Assembly: GCA_033283325.1 (NCBI GenBank)
Contig: JAWMQO010000002.1
Location: 434,001-498,000, forward strand
From: Mangrovimicrobium sp033283325
Lineage (GTDB): Bacteria > Pseudomonadota > Gammaproteobacteria > Pseudomonadales > Halieaceae
Length of the DNA stretch: 64,000 nt
Reading direction: 5' to 3'
Of this stretch, positions 32,286 through 41,866 are shown one piece after another. Position 1 is the stretch's first letter. Every line of letters begins with the position of its first letter. A program made the translations under genes and the position numbers. The notes under the pieces were generated by a model. The model was not told where the DNA came from. It did not search any database and worked only from the letters and a program-made list of their open reading frames with translations.

Positions 32286-32900
32286 ATGGCATTTGAAGAT
32301 TCCATGCGCTCCCTGCGCGAGTTCGATATCAATGATCTTGATTTCGACAATGTTGGTTCCTGGCCGATTCTGGTCAAGCTGATCATCTGGGGCCTGTTGC
32401 TGGGACTGCTGCTCGGTGGGGGTTACTACTACCACATCAAGGGGCTGCAGGAGCAACTCGTCAAGGAAGAGCGCAAAGAAGAGCAGTTGAAGAAGGACTT
32501 TGAGAAAAAAGCCTTCGAAGCGGCCAATCTCGATGCGTATCGGCAGCAACTCAAGGAGATGGAAGAGTCCTTCGGGGCCCTGGTCAAGCAACTTCCCAGC
32601 GACACTGAAGTGCCGGGCCTGCTGGAGGACATCACCAACAAGGGCCTGCTCAATGGCATGAAGATCGCCTCTATCGATCTGCAGCCTGAAATCCAGCGCG
32701 AATTCTACGTAGAGCTGCCGATTTCAATTTCGGCCAGCGGGTCCTATCACGACCTGGGCGCATTCGTCAGCAGCATGGCGGCCTTGCCGCGTATTGTAAC
32801 TCTGCACGATTTTACAATCTCTGCGCCCAAGGGGGACGCCAACAACCTGCAGATTTACATTATCGCCAAGACCTACCGCTACAGGGATGACGAGGTATGA
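32286..32900 (+). CDS. pilO: Type IV pilus assembly protein PilO
   Basis: The heterodimer partner of PilN. 204 residues: a cytoplasmic N-terminus with FDINDLDFDNVGSWP, a membrane helix (VKLIIWGLLLGLLLGGGYYY), a Lys/Glu-rich coiled coil, and a periplasmic domain ending IYIIAKTYRYRDDEV. Three bp after pilN and overlapping pilP by 4 bp. Confidence 0.95.
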   Translation: MAFEDSMRSLREFDINDLDFDNVGSWPILVKLIIWGLLLGLLLGGGYYYHIKGLQEQLVKEERKEEQLKKDFEKKAFEAANLDAYRQQLKEMEESFGALVKQLPSDTEVPGLLEDITNKGLLNGMKIASIDLQPEIQREFYVELPISISASGSYHDLGAFVSSMAALPRIVTLHDFTISAPKGDANNLQIYIIAKTYRYRDDEV

Positions 32901-33433
32901 GTATGCAGCGAATGACTCGAAATATCGCACTGCTCTGCCTGTGTTCCACCGTGGCAGCATGTGGTGGGCGAGGTTTCAATGACCTCGACGCCTTCATGGC
33001 GGAAAAGCGCAGTCGCCCGGGCGGCATTATCGCGCCGATTCCGACCTTCAAGGCCTATGAAGCTTTTGGTTACAGCGCGACTACCCTGCGCAGCCCCTTC
33101 GAACGCCCGATTGAGGTACGCGAAATCGCGCAGCTGCAGTCAGTCAGTGCGGTCAAGCCGGATACCCAGCGGCCGAAGGAGTTCCTCGAGCAGTTCACGC
33201 TGGACTCCCTCAGCATGGTGGGCACGCTGGAGCGTAGCGGCACCAACTGGGTGCTGATACGCGACCCCGAAGGTGGGATACACCGGGCGACCCTGGGTAA
33301 TTTCCTTGGGCGTCACTACGGCAAGATCGTGGAAATGGGGGAAACCTGGGTGGCAGTCGTGGAGATTGTCAGCGATGGCAGCTCGGACGGTTGGGTGGAA
33401 CGTCCGCGCACAATCAAGTTATCCGGTATCTAG
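32897..33433 (+). CDS. pilP: Type IV pilus lipoprotein PilP
   Basis: Links the PilNO complex to the PilQ secretin. 178 residues. The signal peptide ends in the lipobox VAAC. TYKAYEAFGYSA-like text (FKAYEAFGYSATTLRSPFE) and the C-terminal beta-sandwich (TLDSLSMVGTLERSG, IHRATLGNFLGRHYGKIVEM) are characteristic. Confidence 0.95.
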   Translation: MSMQRMTRNIALLCLCSTVAACGGRGFNDLDAFMAEKRSRPGGIIAPIPTFKAYEAFGYSATTLRSPFERPIEVREIAQLQSVSAVKPDTQRPKEFLEQFTLDSLSMVGTLERSGTNWVLIRDPEGGIHRATLGNFLGRHYGKIVEMGETWVAVVEIVSDGSSDGWVERPRTIKLSGI

Positions 33434-33455
33434 GCCGGGGATGTGAGTGATTGCC

Positions 33456-35606
33456 ATGACAAATAGAAAACAACATTTGGGGACAAGGGCCGTGGGGAAA
33501 GGAAGATTGCGAGTTAGGAACTGGATGCGGCTGGCAGCAGGGTTGCTGCTTGGGGCTGGAGCCCTCGCGGCGGCTGCGGAGCCCACGATTACCGATATCG
33601 AATTCACTTCCCGCCCGGGCAGTAAATTCGAGGTGCGGCTGGACTTCGACGAGGCTCCGCCGGAGATGCAGGCTTACACTATTGAGAAGCCGGCACGTAT
33701 CGCGGTGGATTTCCCCGGTACCAAGAGCGGACTGTCTGAAAAACGCTTCGAGTTACCCTACGGCAATGCGACGGGCGTTGTAGTGCTCGAGTCGGGTGAT
33801 CGTACCCGCATGGTGGTAAACCTGGTCAAGCTCGTGCCCTATGAAACCCGCGTCGATGGCAACAGCCTGTTCCTCGTGGTCGGACAGGAGTCGGGTGATT
33901 ACCTCAAGCCAACTACTGATCCCAATCGCCTGCCGAGTAAGGTGGAGGAAGTCGCCAGTATTCGCTCGGAAATTCGCGACCTGCAATTCCAGCGTACACC
34001 TGAAGGCGAAGGGCGGCTCACGCTGGAGCTTACAGATCCCTCAGTGGACGTGAACGTATACAGCGAAGCCGGCGACGTCAAAGTCCAGTTTGTTGAAACG
34101 ACTGTCCCCGAGCGCCTGATGCGTCGCTACGACGTGACTGACTTCGCCACGCCGGTGAACAGCGTGGACGTCAATACCACCTCGCGTGGTGCCACCCTGA
34201 CACTCAAGACCCAGGGTGAGTTTGATTACCTCGCATATCAGACAAACAATGAGTACGTTGTAAGCGTCAAGCCCCTCACCCAGCGTGAAGTCGAGGAGCG
34301 TCGCAAGGAGTTCGCTTACACGGGCGACCGTATCTCGCTGAACTTCCAGGACATTGAGGTTCGGGCCGTGCTGCAGCTGATCGCGGATTTCACTGAGTTG
34401 AACCTGGTAGCCAGCGACACTGTCGACGGCCGGATCACGCTGCGCCTGCAGAACGTACCCTGGGATCAGGCTCTGGAACTGGTACTCAAGACCAAGGGGC
34501 TCGACAAGCGCCAGGTGGGCAACGTATTGATGGTGGCGCCCGCGGCCGAGATCGCCGAGCGGGAACGCCAGGAAATCGAAGCCAACAAGCAGATCGCCGA
34601 GCTGGCACCCCTGCAGTCAGAGTTCGTTCGCATCCGTTACGCCAATGCCGGCCAGATCGTCAATCTGTTCAACGCGGGTTCGGAGGACGGCGGAAGCCTG
34701 CTTTCATCCCGTGGCACGGTGGTGGTCGAACCGCGTACCAACTCCCTGATCATTACCGATACTGCGGCGAAACTTGCAGACATTCGCGAACTGATTGATC
34801 GCGTGGATATCCCGGTTCGTCAGGTGATGATCGAGTCGCGCATCGTTATCGCCAGCTCTGATCTTACCCACAACCTGGGTATCGAGTGGGGTGGCGGCTA
34901 CCTGACTTCCGATGACGACAGCATCGTTTCAATATCTGGCGATGCCGCCAACGTGGTTGGCCTGAACAATTCGGTGATCAACGGTGGCGTTCCGAGCGTG
35001 ACCTATCCGGGCGCGCTGCTTGTAGACCTGGGTGTAGCGTCCAACAGCGGCTTCGCCATCGGCTTTACCAGTGAGGACCTGTTCCTTACAGCAGAACTCT
35101 CCGCGCTGGAAGCCGCGGGGCAGGGTGAAGTGGTATCCCAACCCAAGGTAATCACCGGGGACAAGCAGCGGGCCAATATCAAGTCGGGCCAGGAGATTCC
35201 CTACCAGGAAGCGGCCGCCTCTGGTGCGACCTCGGTATCCTTCAAGGAAGCGGTGCTGGAGCTCGAGGTTACCCCGAACATTACGCCGGATGACCGCATC
35301 CTGCTGGAGTTGCAGGTCAAGCAGGATTCCGTGGGCGACCTGGTGCCCAGTGGCAGCCTCGGTGGCTTCATCCCCTCCATCGACACGACTGAACTGAATA
35401 CCCAGGTGCTGGTCGGCAACGGCGAGACCGTGGTGCTCGGTGGCGTGTTCAAGACCGAGGACATCGAGACTGTAAACAAAGTGCCCTTCTTCGGCGATAT
35501 TCCCTACATCGGCGCTTTCTTCCGCAGCGAATCCCAGTCCAAAACCAAGACTGAAACGCTTATCTTCATCACTCCGCGTATTCTGGCGGATACTCTCCTC
35601 GACTGA
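33456..35606 (+). CDS. pilQ: Type IV pilus secretin PilQ
   Basis: The outer-membrane channel for the pilus. About 716 residues. The signal peptide (WMRLAAGLLLGAGALAAAAE) is followed by an AMIN domain that binds peptidoglycan (ITDIEFTSRPGSKFEVRL), a second AMIN-like part, an STN/N0 domain (ISLNFQDIEVRAVLQLIADF), N1 domains, and the secretin barrel with VEPRTNSLIITDT and VVLGGVFKTED. ATG 33456 is preferred; GTG 33447 is possible. Ends at the aroK start. Confidence 0.96.
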   Translation: MTNRKQHLGTRAVGKGRLRVRNWMRLAAGLLLGAGALAAAAEPTITDIEFTSRPGSKFEVRLDFDEAPPEMQAYTIEKPARIAVDFPGTKSGLSEKRFELPYGNATGVVVLESGDRTRMVVNLVKLVPYETRVDGNSLFLVVGQESGDYLKPTTDPNRLPSKVEEVASIRSEIRDLQFQRTPEGEGRLTLELTDPSVDVNVYSEAGDVKVQFVETTVPERLMRRYDVTDFATPVNSVDVNTTSRGATLTLKTQGEFDYLAYQTNNEYVVSVKPLTQREVEERRKEFAYTGDRISLNFQDIEVRAVLQLIADFTELNLVASDTVDGRITLRLQNVPWDQALELVLKTKGLDKRQVGNVLMVAPAAEIAERERQEIEANKQIAELAPLQSEFVRIRYANAGQIVNLFNAGSEDGGSLLSSRGTVVVEPRTNSLIITDTAAKLADIRELIDRVDIPVRQVMIESRIVIASSDLTHNLGIEWGGGYLTSDDDSIVSISGDAANVVGLNNSVINGGVPSVTYPGALLVDLGVASNSGFAIGFTSEDLFLTAELSALEAAGQGEVVSQPKVITGDKQRANIKSGQEIPYQEAAASGATSVSFKEAVLELEVTPNITPDDRILLELQVKQDSVGDLVPSGSLGGFIPSIDTTELNTQVLVGNGETVVLGGVFKTEDIETVNKVPFFGDIPYIGAFFRSESQSKTKTETLIFITPRILADTLLD

Positions 35607-36118
35607 TGGCAGTACAGCGGGTATTTCTTGTCGGCCCCATGGGGGCCGGCAAGAGCACCATCGGCCGCTATCTCGCCGATGCCCGGGGCCTGGAATTCAT
35701 CGACAGCGATACCGAGATCGAAGCGCGTACCGGTGCGGATATCCCCTGGATCTTCGATGTGGAAGGGGAGTCGGGCTTCCGCGAGCGCGAGAGCCAGGTT
35801 ATCGAGGAGCTGACCCAGCGGGACGGGATCGTGCTCGCCACCGGCGGTGGCGCAATCCTGCGTCCGGAAAACCGCCTGGCCCTGTCGAGTCGCGGAATCG
35901 TCGCCTACCTCTATACCAGTGTGGAGGAGCAGGTGCGGCGCACCCGTCGCGACCGCAAGCGCCCCCTGTTGCAGGGTGTCGATCCGGAGCAGACCCTGCG
36001 TGAGCTGATGCAGGTACGCGACCCGCTCTACCGGGAAATAGCCGATGTGATCGTCGACACGGATGCCGGCAGTCCGCGGGCTGTTGCCCAGCGGCTGGCA
36101 CAGGACATCCCGGACTAA
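35606..36118 (+). CDS. aroK: Shikimate kinase
   Basis: Phosphorylates shikimate in chorismate synthesis. 170 residues with Walker A GPMGAGKST, the shikimate-binding DSDTEIE and GGGAI, and the lid Arg region RTRRDRKRPLL. ATG overlaps the pilQ stop, so translation is probably coupled. Confidence 0.97.
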   Translation: MAVQRVFLVGPMGAGKSTIGRYLADARGLEFIDSDTEIEARTGADIPWIFDVEGESGFRERESQVIEELTQRDGIVLATGGGAILRPENRLALSSRGIVAYLYTSVEEQVRRTRRDRKRPLLQGVDPEQTLRELMQVRDPLYREIADVIVDTDAGSPRAVAQRLAQDIPD

Positions 36119-36178
36119 AGACAGTCGCCCCCCGCAGGAAGTATCATAGCTGGCCGTTTCGGGCCAGAGGATTCAACA

Positions 36179-37261
36179 GTGTCTCTTGTAATGCACACCC
36201 TCCACGTGGATCTGGGTGAGCGCAGCTATCCCATTTATATCGGTCGCGACCTCCTGCGCGATCCCTCCCTGCTGGCTTCACACGTGGCCGGGTCGCAGGT
36301 CGTGTTGGTCAGCAACGATACCGTGGCGCCGCTCTACCTGGACCGGGTCCGCGAAAGCCTGGGCGAGCGCAGCCTGGTGACCGAAGTCATCCTGCCCGAT
36401 GGGGAGCGCTACAAGAACCTGGAAAGCTACAGCCACATACTGGACCGGGTGCTGGCCGACCGGCACAGCCGGACTACCACCATGCTCGCCCTCGGCGGGG
36501 GCGTGATCGGGGATATCACCGGCTTTGCCGCGGCCTCCTATCAGCGCGGCGTCAACTTTATACAATTGCCGACCACCCTGCTCTCCCAGGTGGATTCCTC
36601 CGTGGGCGGTAAAACCGCGGTGAATCACCCCCTGGGCAAGAACATGATCGGCGCGTTCTACCAGCCTTCGGCGGTGGTAATCGATATCGCGACCCTGGCG
36701 AGCCTGCCGAAGCGGGAATTCGCAGCCGGCCTGGCCGAGGTGGTCAAGTACGGGCTCATTTGCGACGCCCCGTTCTACCACTGGCTGGAGGAGCAGATGC
36801 CGCGCCTGCTGGCCCGGGAAGAGGCGGCGCTTGGGGAGGCCATCGAACGCAGTTGCGCCAACAAGGCGCGGGTGGTGGCGGAGGACGAGCGGGAATCCGG
36901 ATTGCGTGCCATTCTTAATCTGGGCCACACCTTCGGCCACGCCATCGAAACCGCCCAGGGCTACGGGGAATGGCTGCACGGCGAGGCGGTTGCCGCGGGC
37001 ATGGTCCTGGCGCTTGAGTTGTCGGCCCGCCGGGGGTGGATCGAAAGCAGCGAAGTGGTGGCCTTCAGCGGCCTGCTGCGTAGCATGGGCCTGCCGGAAA
37101 AGCCGCCTGCCGGGATAACCGCGGATCAGTTTATCGACCTGATGTCCCGTGACAAAAAGGTGGTGGATGGCCGCTTGCGACTGGTCCTCCTAAGTTCGCT
37201 GGGTGAGGCCTGCATTGTCGATGATGTGACGGAACAGGAATTGCATGCTTTGTTGGCGTAG
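36179..37261 (+). CDS. aroB: 3-dehydroquinate synthase
   Basis: Cyclises DAHP to dehydroquinate using NAD. 360 residues from GTG 36179, which has AGAGG at good spacing; ATG 36191 would give the common MHTLHVDLGERSYPIYIG start. The family segments LALGGGVIGDITGFAAASYQRG, PTTLLSQVDSSVGGKTAVNH and LNLGHTFGHAIE (zinc ligands) are present. Confidence 0.97.
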   Translation: MSLVMHTLHVDLGERSYPIYIGRDLLRDPSLLASHVAGSQVVLVSNDTVAPLYLDRVRESLGERSLVTEVILPDGERYKNLESYSHILDRVLADRHSRTTTMLALGGGVIGDITGFAAASYQRGVNFIQLPTTLLSQVDSSVGGKTAVNHPLGKNMIGAFYQPSAVVIDIATLASLPKREFAAGLAEVVKYGLICDAPFYHWLEEQMPRLLAREEAALGEAIERSCANKARVVAEDERESGLRAILNLGHTFGHAIETAQGYGEWLHGEAVAAGMVLALELSARRGWIESSEVVAFSGLLRSMGLPEKPPAGITADQFIDLMSRDKKVVDGRLRLVLLSSLGEACIVDDVTEQELHALLA

Positions 37262-37401
37262 GCATGGCCGGAGCTTCGGGCGGTTTGTCGGATTCTGGCC
37301 GTCTGTGTAAAATAGCGCCCCCTCTTGCGCCGTCCGGCCCGGTTTGCAGTCTTGGGGTCGAGTTTTAACTTATTGTTTTACCTAACTATTTTGGACTGAC
37401 T

Positions 37402-40400
37402 ATGAGCGCAGGCCTTTACAGACCTGAAGAGTTCCGCGACAACTGCGGGTTTGGGCTGATAGCCCATACCTCGGGTGATGCCAGCCATCGCCTGCTGCAA
37501 ACGGCAATCGAGTCCCTGACTTGCATGACCCATCGTGGTGGCATCGCTGCTGACGGCAAGACCGGCGACGGCTGTGGTCTGCTGATGCAGATGCCGGTTC
37601 AGTTCATGCGCACCCTGGCGCAGGAGTGCTTCTCGGTGGAGCCCTCCGAGAGTTTCGCCGTTGGGCAGATTTTCCTCAGCCGCGAGGAGGCGCAGGCGCA
37701 GGCGGCCCGTGAGGCAACCGAAAAAGCCTTGGTCGACCTGGGCTTCGAAGTCCTGGGTTGGCGCGAAGTGCCCACCGATCCCTCGGTCTGCGGCGATATC
37801 GCCCTGCAGACCCTGCCGCGGATCGAACAGATTTTCGTCGACGGCAAGGGTTTCTCTGACGTCGATCTCGCCACTCGCCTGTTCGTCGCCCGGCGCAAGG
37901 CGGAAATCGCCCTTGAAGGGGACAAGGACTTCTACATTTGCAGCCTGTCCGGCCGGGTCATTTCCTACAAGGGCCTGGTCATGCCGGTGGACCTGCCCAG
38001 GTTCTACGGCGATCTCGCGGACGAGCGCCTGCAAACTGCGATCTGTGTTTTCCACCAGCGCTTCTCGACCAATACCTCGCCGCGCTGGCCGCTGGCACAG
38101 CCCTTCCGCCTGCTGGCCCACAACGGCGAGATCAATACCATCGAGGGCAATCGCAACTGGGCCGAGGCGCGTACCGCCCGCTTCGAGACCGAGCGCCTGC
38201 CCAATATTCGCGAGATCGCCCCCCTGGTGAATCGCACCGGTTCCGACTCCTCCAGCCTCGACAACATGCTGGAATTGCTGCTCACCGGCGGCGTGGATAT
38301 GGCCCGCGCCCTGCGCATGCTGATTCCGCCGGCCTGGCAGAACATGGAATTGATGGACCCCGATCTCAAGGCCTTCTACGAGTACCACTCCATGCACATG
38401 GAGCCCTGGGACGGCCCCGCCGGTGTCGTGCTGACCGATGGCCGCTATGCGGTCTGTCTGCTGGACCGTAACGGCCTGCGCCCGGCCCGCTGGGTGCGCA
38501 CCAAGGACGGTTTCATCACCCTGGCTTCAGAGGTCGGTACTTACGGCTACAAGAACGAGGACGTGGTAGCGAAGGGGCGCGTTGGGCCCGGCCAGATCCT
38601 GATGGTCGATACCCATACCGGTGAACTGCTGCAGACCGAGGAAATCGAGAACCGCCTCAAGTCCCGACAGCCCTACAAGCGCTGGTTGCAGGAAAAAGCC
38701 CAGCGGATCGAGGGTACCCTGAGCAGCGAGGCGGTGTCCGGCCTGGACCGCGAATTGATCAAGACCTACATGAAGATGTTCCAGGTCTCCTTCGAGGAGC
38801 AGGACCAGGTCCTGAGCCCGCTGGGCGAGACCGGCAACGAGGCCGTGGGTTCCATGGGCGACGACACGCCGATGGCGGTGTTGTCCCGGACCGAGCGGCC
38901 GCTCTACGATTTTTTCCGCCAGAAGTTCGCCCAGGTGACCAACCCGCCGATCGACCCCCTGCGGGAAACCATCGTCATGTCCCTGGAGACTGACCTCGGT
39001 GGCGAGAAAAACGTATTCTATGAGGGTCCCGAACACGCGGACCGGGTCATCCTGACCTCGCCGGTGCTGTCCCAGGGCAAGTTCACCACCCTGATGAACC
39101 TGGAGCGTCCCGGCTTCACCGTGAGTCGGGTGGACTGCACCTACAAGCCCGACGAGATGAACCTGGAGCAGGCCATCGCGGCGGTCCAGGCCGCGGCGGA
39201 GCAGGCGGTGCGCGACGGCGCCACCATCCTGGTGCTGTCTGACCGCGCCATCGGCAAGGACCGGCTCCCGGTACACAGCCTGCTGGCGACCGGCGCGGTG
39301 CACCACCACCTGATCAAGCAGGGCCTGCGGGCGGACGCCAACATCATCACGGAAACTGCCAGTGCGCGGGATTCCCACCAGATTGCATGCCTGCTCGGTT
39401 TTGGTGCAACCGCAGTCTACCCCTACCTTGCCTATAGCGTGCTCGAGGAACTGATTCGCTCCGGTGAACTGCTCGGTGAACCCAGCGTCTGCTACAAGAA
39501 CTACCGCAAGGGCATCAACAAGGGCCTGTTGAAGATCATGTCCAAGATGGGCATCTCGGCGGTTTCCTCCTACCGCGGTGCGCAGCTCTTCGAGGCTGTG
39601 GGCCTGGCGAAGGAAGTCGTGGACACGGCCTTCTGCGGCGTCGCTTCACGCATCGAGGGCGCAGGCTTTGCCGAACTGGAAGCCGACCAGAAGCTGCTCG
39701 CGGCGCGAGCCTGGAAACCGCGCAAGGAAATCGACCCGGGCGGCCTGCTGAAATACATGCATGGCCAGGAATACCACGCCTTCAACCCCGACGTGGTAAT
39801 GACCCTGCAACAGGCCGTGGCCAGTGGTGACTACACCGATTACCAGCGCTACGCCGCCCTGGTGAACGAGCGCCCCGTGGCCACCCTGCGCGACCTGATG
39901 AGCCCGGTGCTCAAGGACGCTGCAATGCCGCTGGACCAGGTGGAGCCGATCGAGAAGATCCTGCCCCGCTTCGACTCCGCGGGCATGTCTCTCGGCGCGC
40001 TCAGCCCCGAGGCCCACGAGGCCCTCGCAGCGGCGATGAATCGCATCGGTGCCCGTTCCAACTCAGGGGAAGGTGGCGAGGACCCGGCGCGTTACGGCAC
40101 CGAGCGCTCTTCCAAGATCAAGCAGATTGCCTCAGGCCGCTTCGGCGTGACCCCCCACTACCTGGTCAACGCCGAAGTGCTGCAGATCAAGGTGGCCCAG
40201 GGCGCCAAGCCCGGCGAAGGCGGGCAGTTGCCCGGCGGCAAGGTCAATGACCTGATCGCCCGCCTGCGCTACTCCGTGCCCGGAGTGACCCTGATTTCGC
40301 CGCCGCCGCACCACGATATTTACTCTATCGAGGATCTCGCCCAGCTGATCTTCGACCTCAAGCAGGTCAATCCCGATGCCCTGGTATCGGTGAAGCTGGT

Positions 40401-41844
40401 GTCCGAGCCCGGCGTCGGCACCATTGCCGCGGGCGTGGCCAAGGCCTACGCCGACCTGATCACGATTTCCGGCTACGACGGCGGTACTGCGGCCAGCCCG
40501 CTGACTTCCATTCGTTACGCCGGTTCGCCCTTCGAACTGGGCCTGGCGGAGGTTCAGCAGACCCTGCGCGGCAATAAACTCCGTGGCGCCATCCGATTGC
40601 AGGCCGACGGTGGTATGAAAACCGGTCTCGACGTGATCAAGGCGGCGATCCTCGGCGCCGAGAGCTTCGGCTTCGGCACCGCGCCGATGGTCGCCCTGGG
40701 TTGTAAATACCTGCGTATCTGCCACCTCAACAACTGTGCCACTGGCGTCGCTACCCAGCACGAGAAGCTGCGCGACGACCACTTCAAGGGCACAGTCGAC
40801 ATGGTGGTGAACTTCTTTACCTTCGTCGCCATCGAGGTGCGCGAATGGCTGGCCAAGCTCGGCGTGGCTTCCCTCGAGGAACTGATCGGTCGCACCGACC
40901 TGCTGGAACTGCTTCCCGGGTCCACCGAGAAGCAGGCGCGCCTGGACCTCTCGCCGATCCTCTACAAGGACCCCGCGGCGGAAGGCGAGCCCGAGTTCTG
41001 CCAGGTTAGCCGCAACGCGCCTTTTGACAAGGGCGAGAAAGCCGAGGCGATGGTCGCCGCGACCCTCACCTCTATCGAAGCTGGCAGCGGTGGCGAGTTT
41101 GAATTCGAGGTCTGCAACTGCGACCGCTCCATCGGCGCCCGCCTGTCCGGCGAGATCGCAAAGCGCTGGGGCAACGCCGGCATGGAGAGCAATCCGCTGG
41201 TACTCCGCCTCACTGGTACTGCCGGGCAGAGCTTCGGCGTGTGGAACGCTGGCGGCCTGCACATGTATCTCGAGGGCGATTCCAACGACTACGTGGGCAA
41301 GGGCATGGCTGGCGGCAAGCTGGTGGTCTATCCGCCCGCGGACTCTGCCTACAAGTCCCAGGAAGCCTCCATCATCGGTAACACCTGTCTTTACGGCGCT
41401 ACCGGGGGGCGCCTGTTCGCCGCGGGCATCGCCGGCGAGCGCTTCGGGGTGCGCAACTCCGGCGCCCACGCGGTAGTCGAGGGTGCCGGTGATCACTGTT
41501 GTGAATACATGACGGGCGGTAACGTCACCGTGCTGGGCAAGACCGGAGTGAACTTCGGTGCCGGCATGACCGGGGGCTTCGCCTATGTGCTCGACCTCGA
41601 CCGGACCTTCATCGACAAGTACAACAGCGAACTGGTGGATATTCACCGGGTGAGCTCCGAGTACATGGAGGCCTACCGCAACCACCTGCGCGGTAACATC
41701 CGCGAGTTTGTCGAGGAAACCGGTTCCGCGTGGGGTACTCACCTGCTGGAGAACTTCGAGGATTATGTCGGCAAATTCTGGCTGGTGAAGCCGAAGGCCG
41801 CGGAATTCGACCGCCTGTTGTCCCGTCTGCGCAACACGGATTGA
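37402..41844 (+). CDS. gltB: Glutamate synthase, large subunit
   Basis: Converts glutamine and 2-oxoglutarate to two glutamates. 1480 residues. The amidotransferase nucleophile is Cys15 (after RDN), exposed by removing a short propeptide. Central domain and FMN-binding TIM barrel follow (GEGGEDPARYG, KPGEGGQLPGGKV, YDGGTAASP). The 3Fe-4S cluster lies in CKYLRICHLNNCATGVATQ. The C-terminal beta-helix (GNTCLYGATGGRLFAAG) is complete. Followed by gltD after 22 bp. Confidence 0.98.
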   Translation: MSAGLYRPEEFRDNCGFGLIAHTSGDASHRLLQTAIESLTCMTHRGGIAADGKTGDGCGLLMQMPVQFMRTLAQECFSVEPSESFAVGQIFLSREEAQAQAAREATEKALVDLGFEVLGWREVPTDPSVCGDIALQTLPRIEQIFVDGKGFSDVDLATRLFVARRKAEIALEGDKDFYICSLSGRVISYKGLVMPVDLPRFYGDLADERLQTAICVFHQRFSTNTSPRWPLAQPFRLLAHNGEINTIEGNRNWAEARTARFETERLPNIREIAPLVNRTGSDSSSLDNMLELLLTGGVDMARALRMLIPPAWQNMELMDPDLKAFYEYHSMHMEPWDGPAGVVLTDGRYAVCLLDRNGLRPARWVRTKDGFITLASEVGTYGYKNEDVVAKGRVGPGQILMVDTHTGELLQTEEIENRLKSRQPYKRWLQEKAQRIEGTLSSEAVSGLDRELIKTYMKMFQVSFEEQDQVLSPLGETGNEAVGSMGDDTPMAVLSRTERPLYDFFRQKFAQVTNPPIDPLRETIVMSLETDLGGEKNVFYEGPEHADRVILTSPVLSQGKFTTLMNLERPGFTVSRVDCTYKPDEMNLEQAIAAVQAAAEQAVRDGATILVLSDRAIGKDRLPVHSLLATGAVHHHLIKQGLRADANIITETASARDSHQIACLLGFGATAVYPYLAYSVLEELIRSGELLGEPSVCYKNYRKGINKGLLKIMSKMGISAVSSYRGAQLFEAVGLAKEVVDTAFCGVASRIEGAGFAELEADQKLLAARAWKPRKEIDPGGLLKYMHGQEYHAFNPDVVMTLQQAVASGDYTDYQRYAALVNERPVATLRDLMSPVLKDAAMPLDQVEPIEKILPRFDSAGMSLGALSPEAHEALAAAMNRIGARSNSGEGGEDPARYGTERSSKIKQIASGRFGVTPHYLVNAEVLQIKVAQGAKPGEGGQLPGGKVNDLIARLRYSVPGVTLISPPPHHDIYSIEDLAQLIFDLKQVNPDALVSVKLVSEPGVGTIAAGVAKAYADLITISGYDGGTAASPLTSIRYAGSPFELGLAEVQQTLRGNKLRGAIRLQADGGMKTGLDVIKAAILGAESFGFGTAPMVALGCKYLRICHLNNCATGVATQHEKLRDDHFKGTVDMVVNFFTFVAIEVREWLAKLGVASLEELIGRTDLLELLPGSTEKQARLDLSPILYKDPAAEGEPEFCQVSRNAPFDKGEKAEAMVAATLTSIEAGSGGEFEFEVCNCDRSIGARLSGEIAKRWGNAGMESNPLVLRLTGTAGQSFGVWNAGGLHMYLEGDSNDYVGKGMAGGKLVVYPPADSAYKSQEASIIGNTCLYGATGGRLFAAGIAGERFGVRNSGAHAVVEGAGDHCCEYMTGGNVTVLGKTGVNFGAGMTGGFAYVLDLDRTFIDKYNSELVDIHRVSSEYMEAYRNHLRGNIREFVEETGSAWGTHLLENFEDYVGKFWLVKPKAAEFDRLLSRLRNTD

Positions 41845-41866
41845 CGCAGCGACTGGAGAAGCTTTT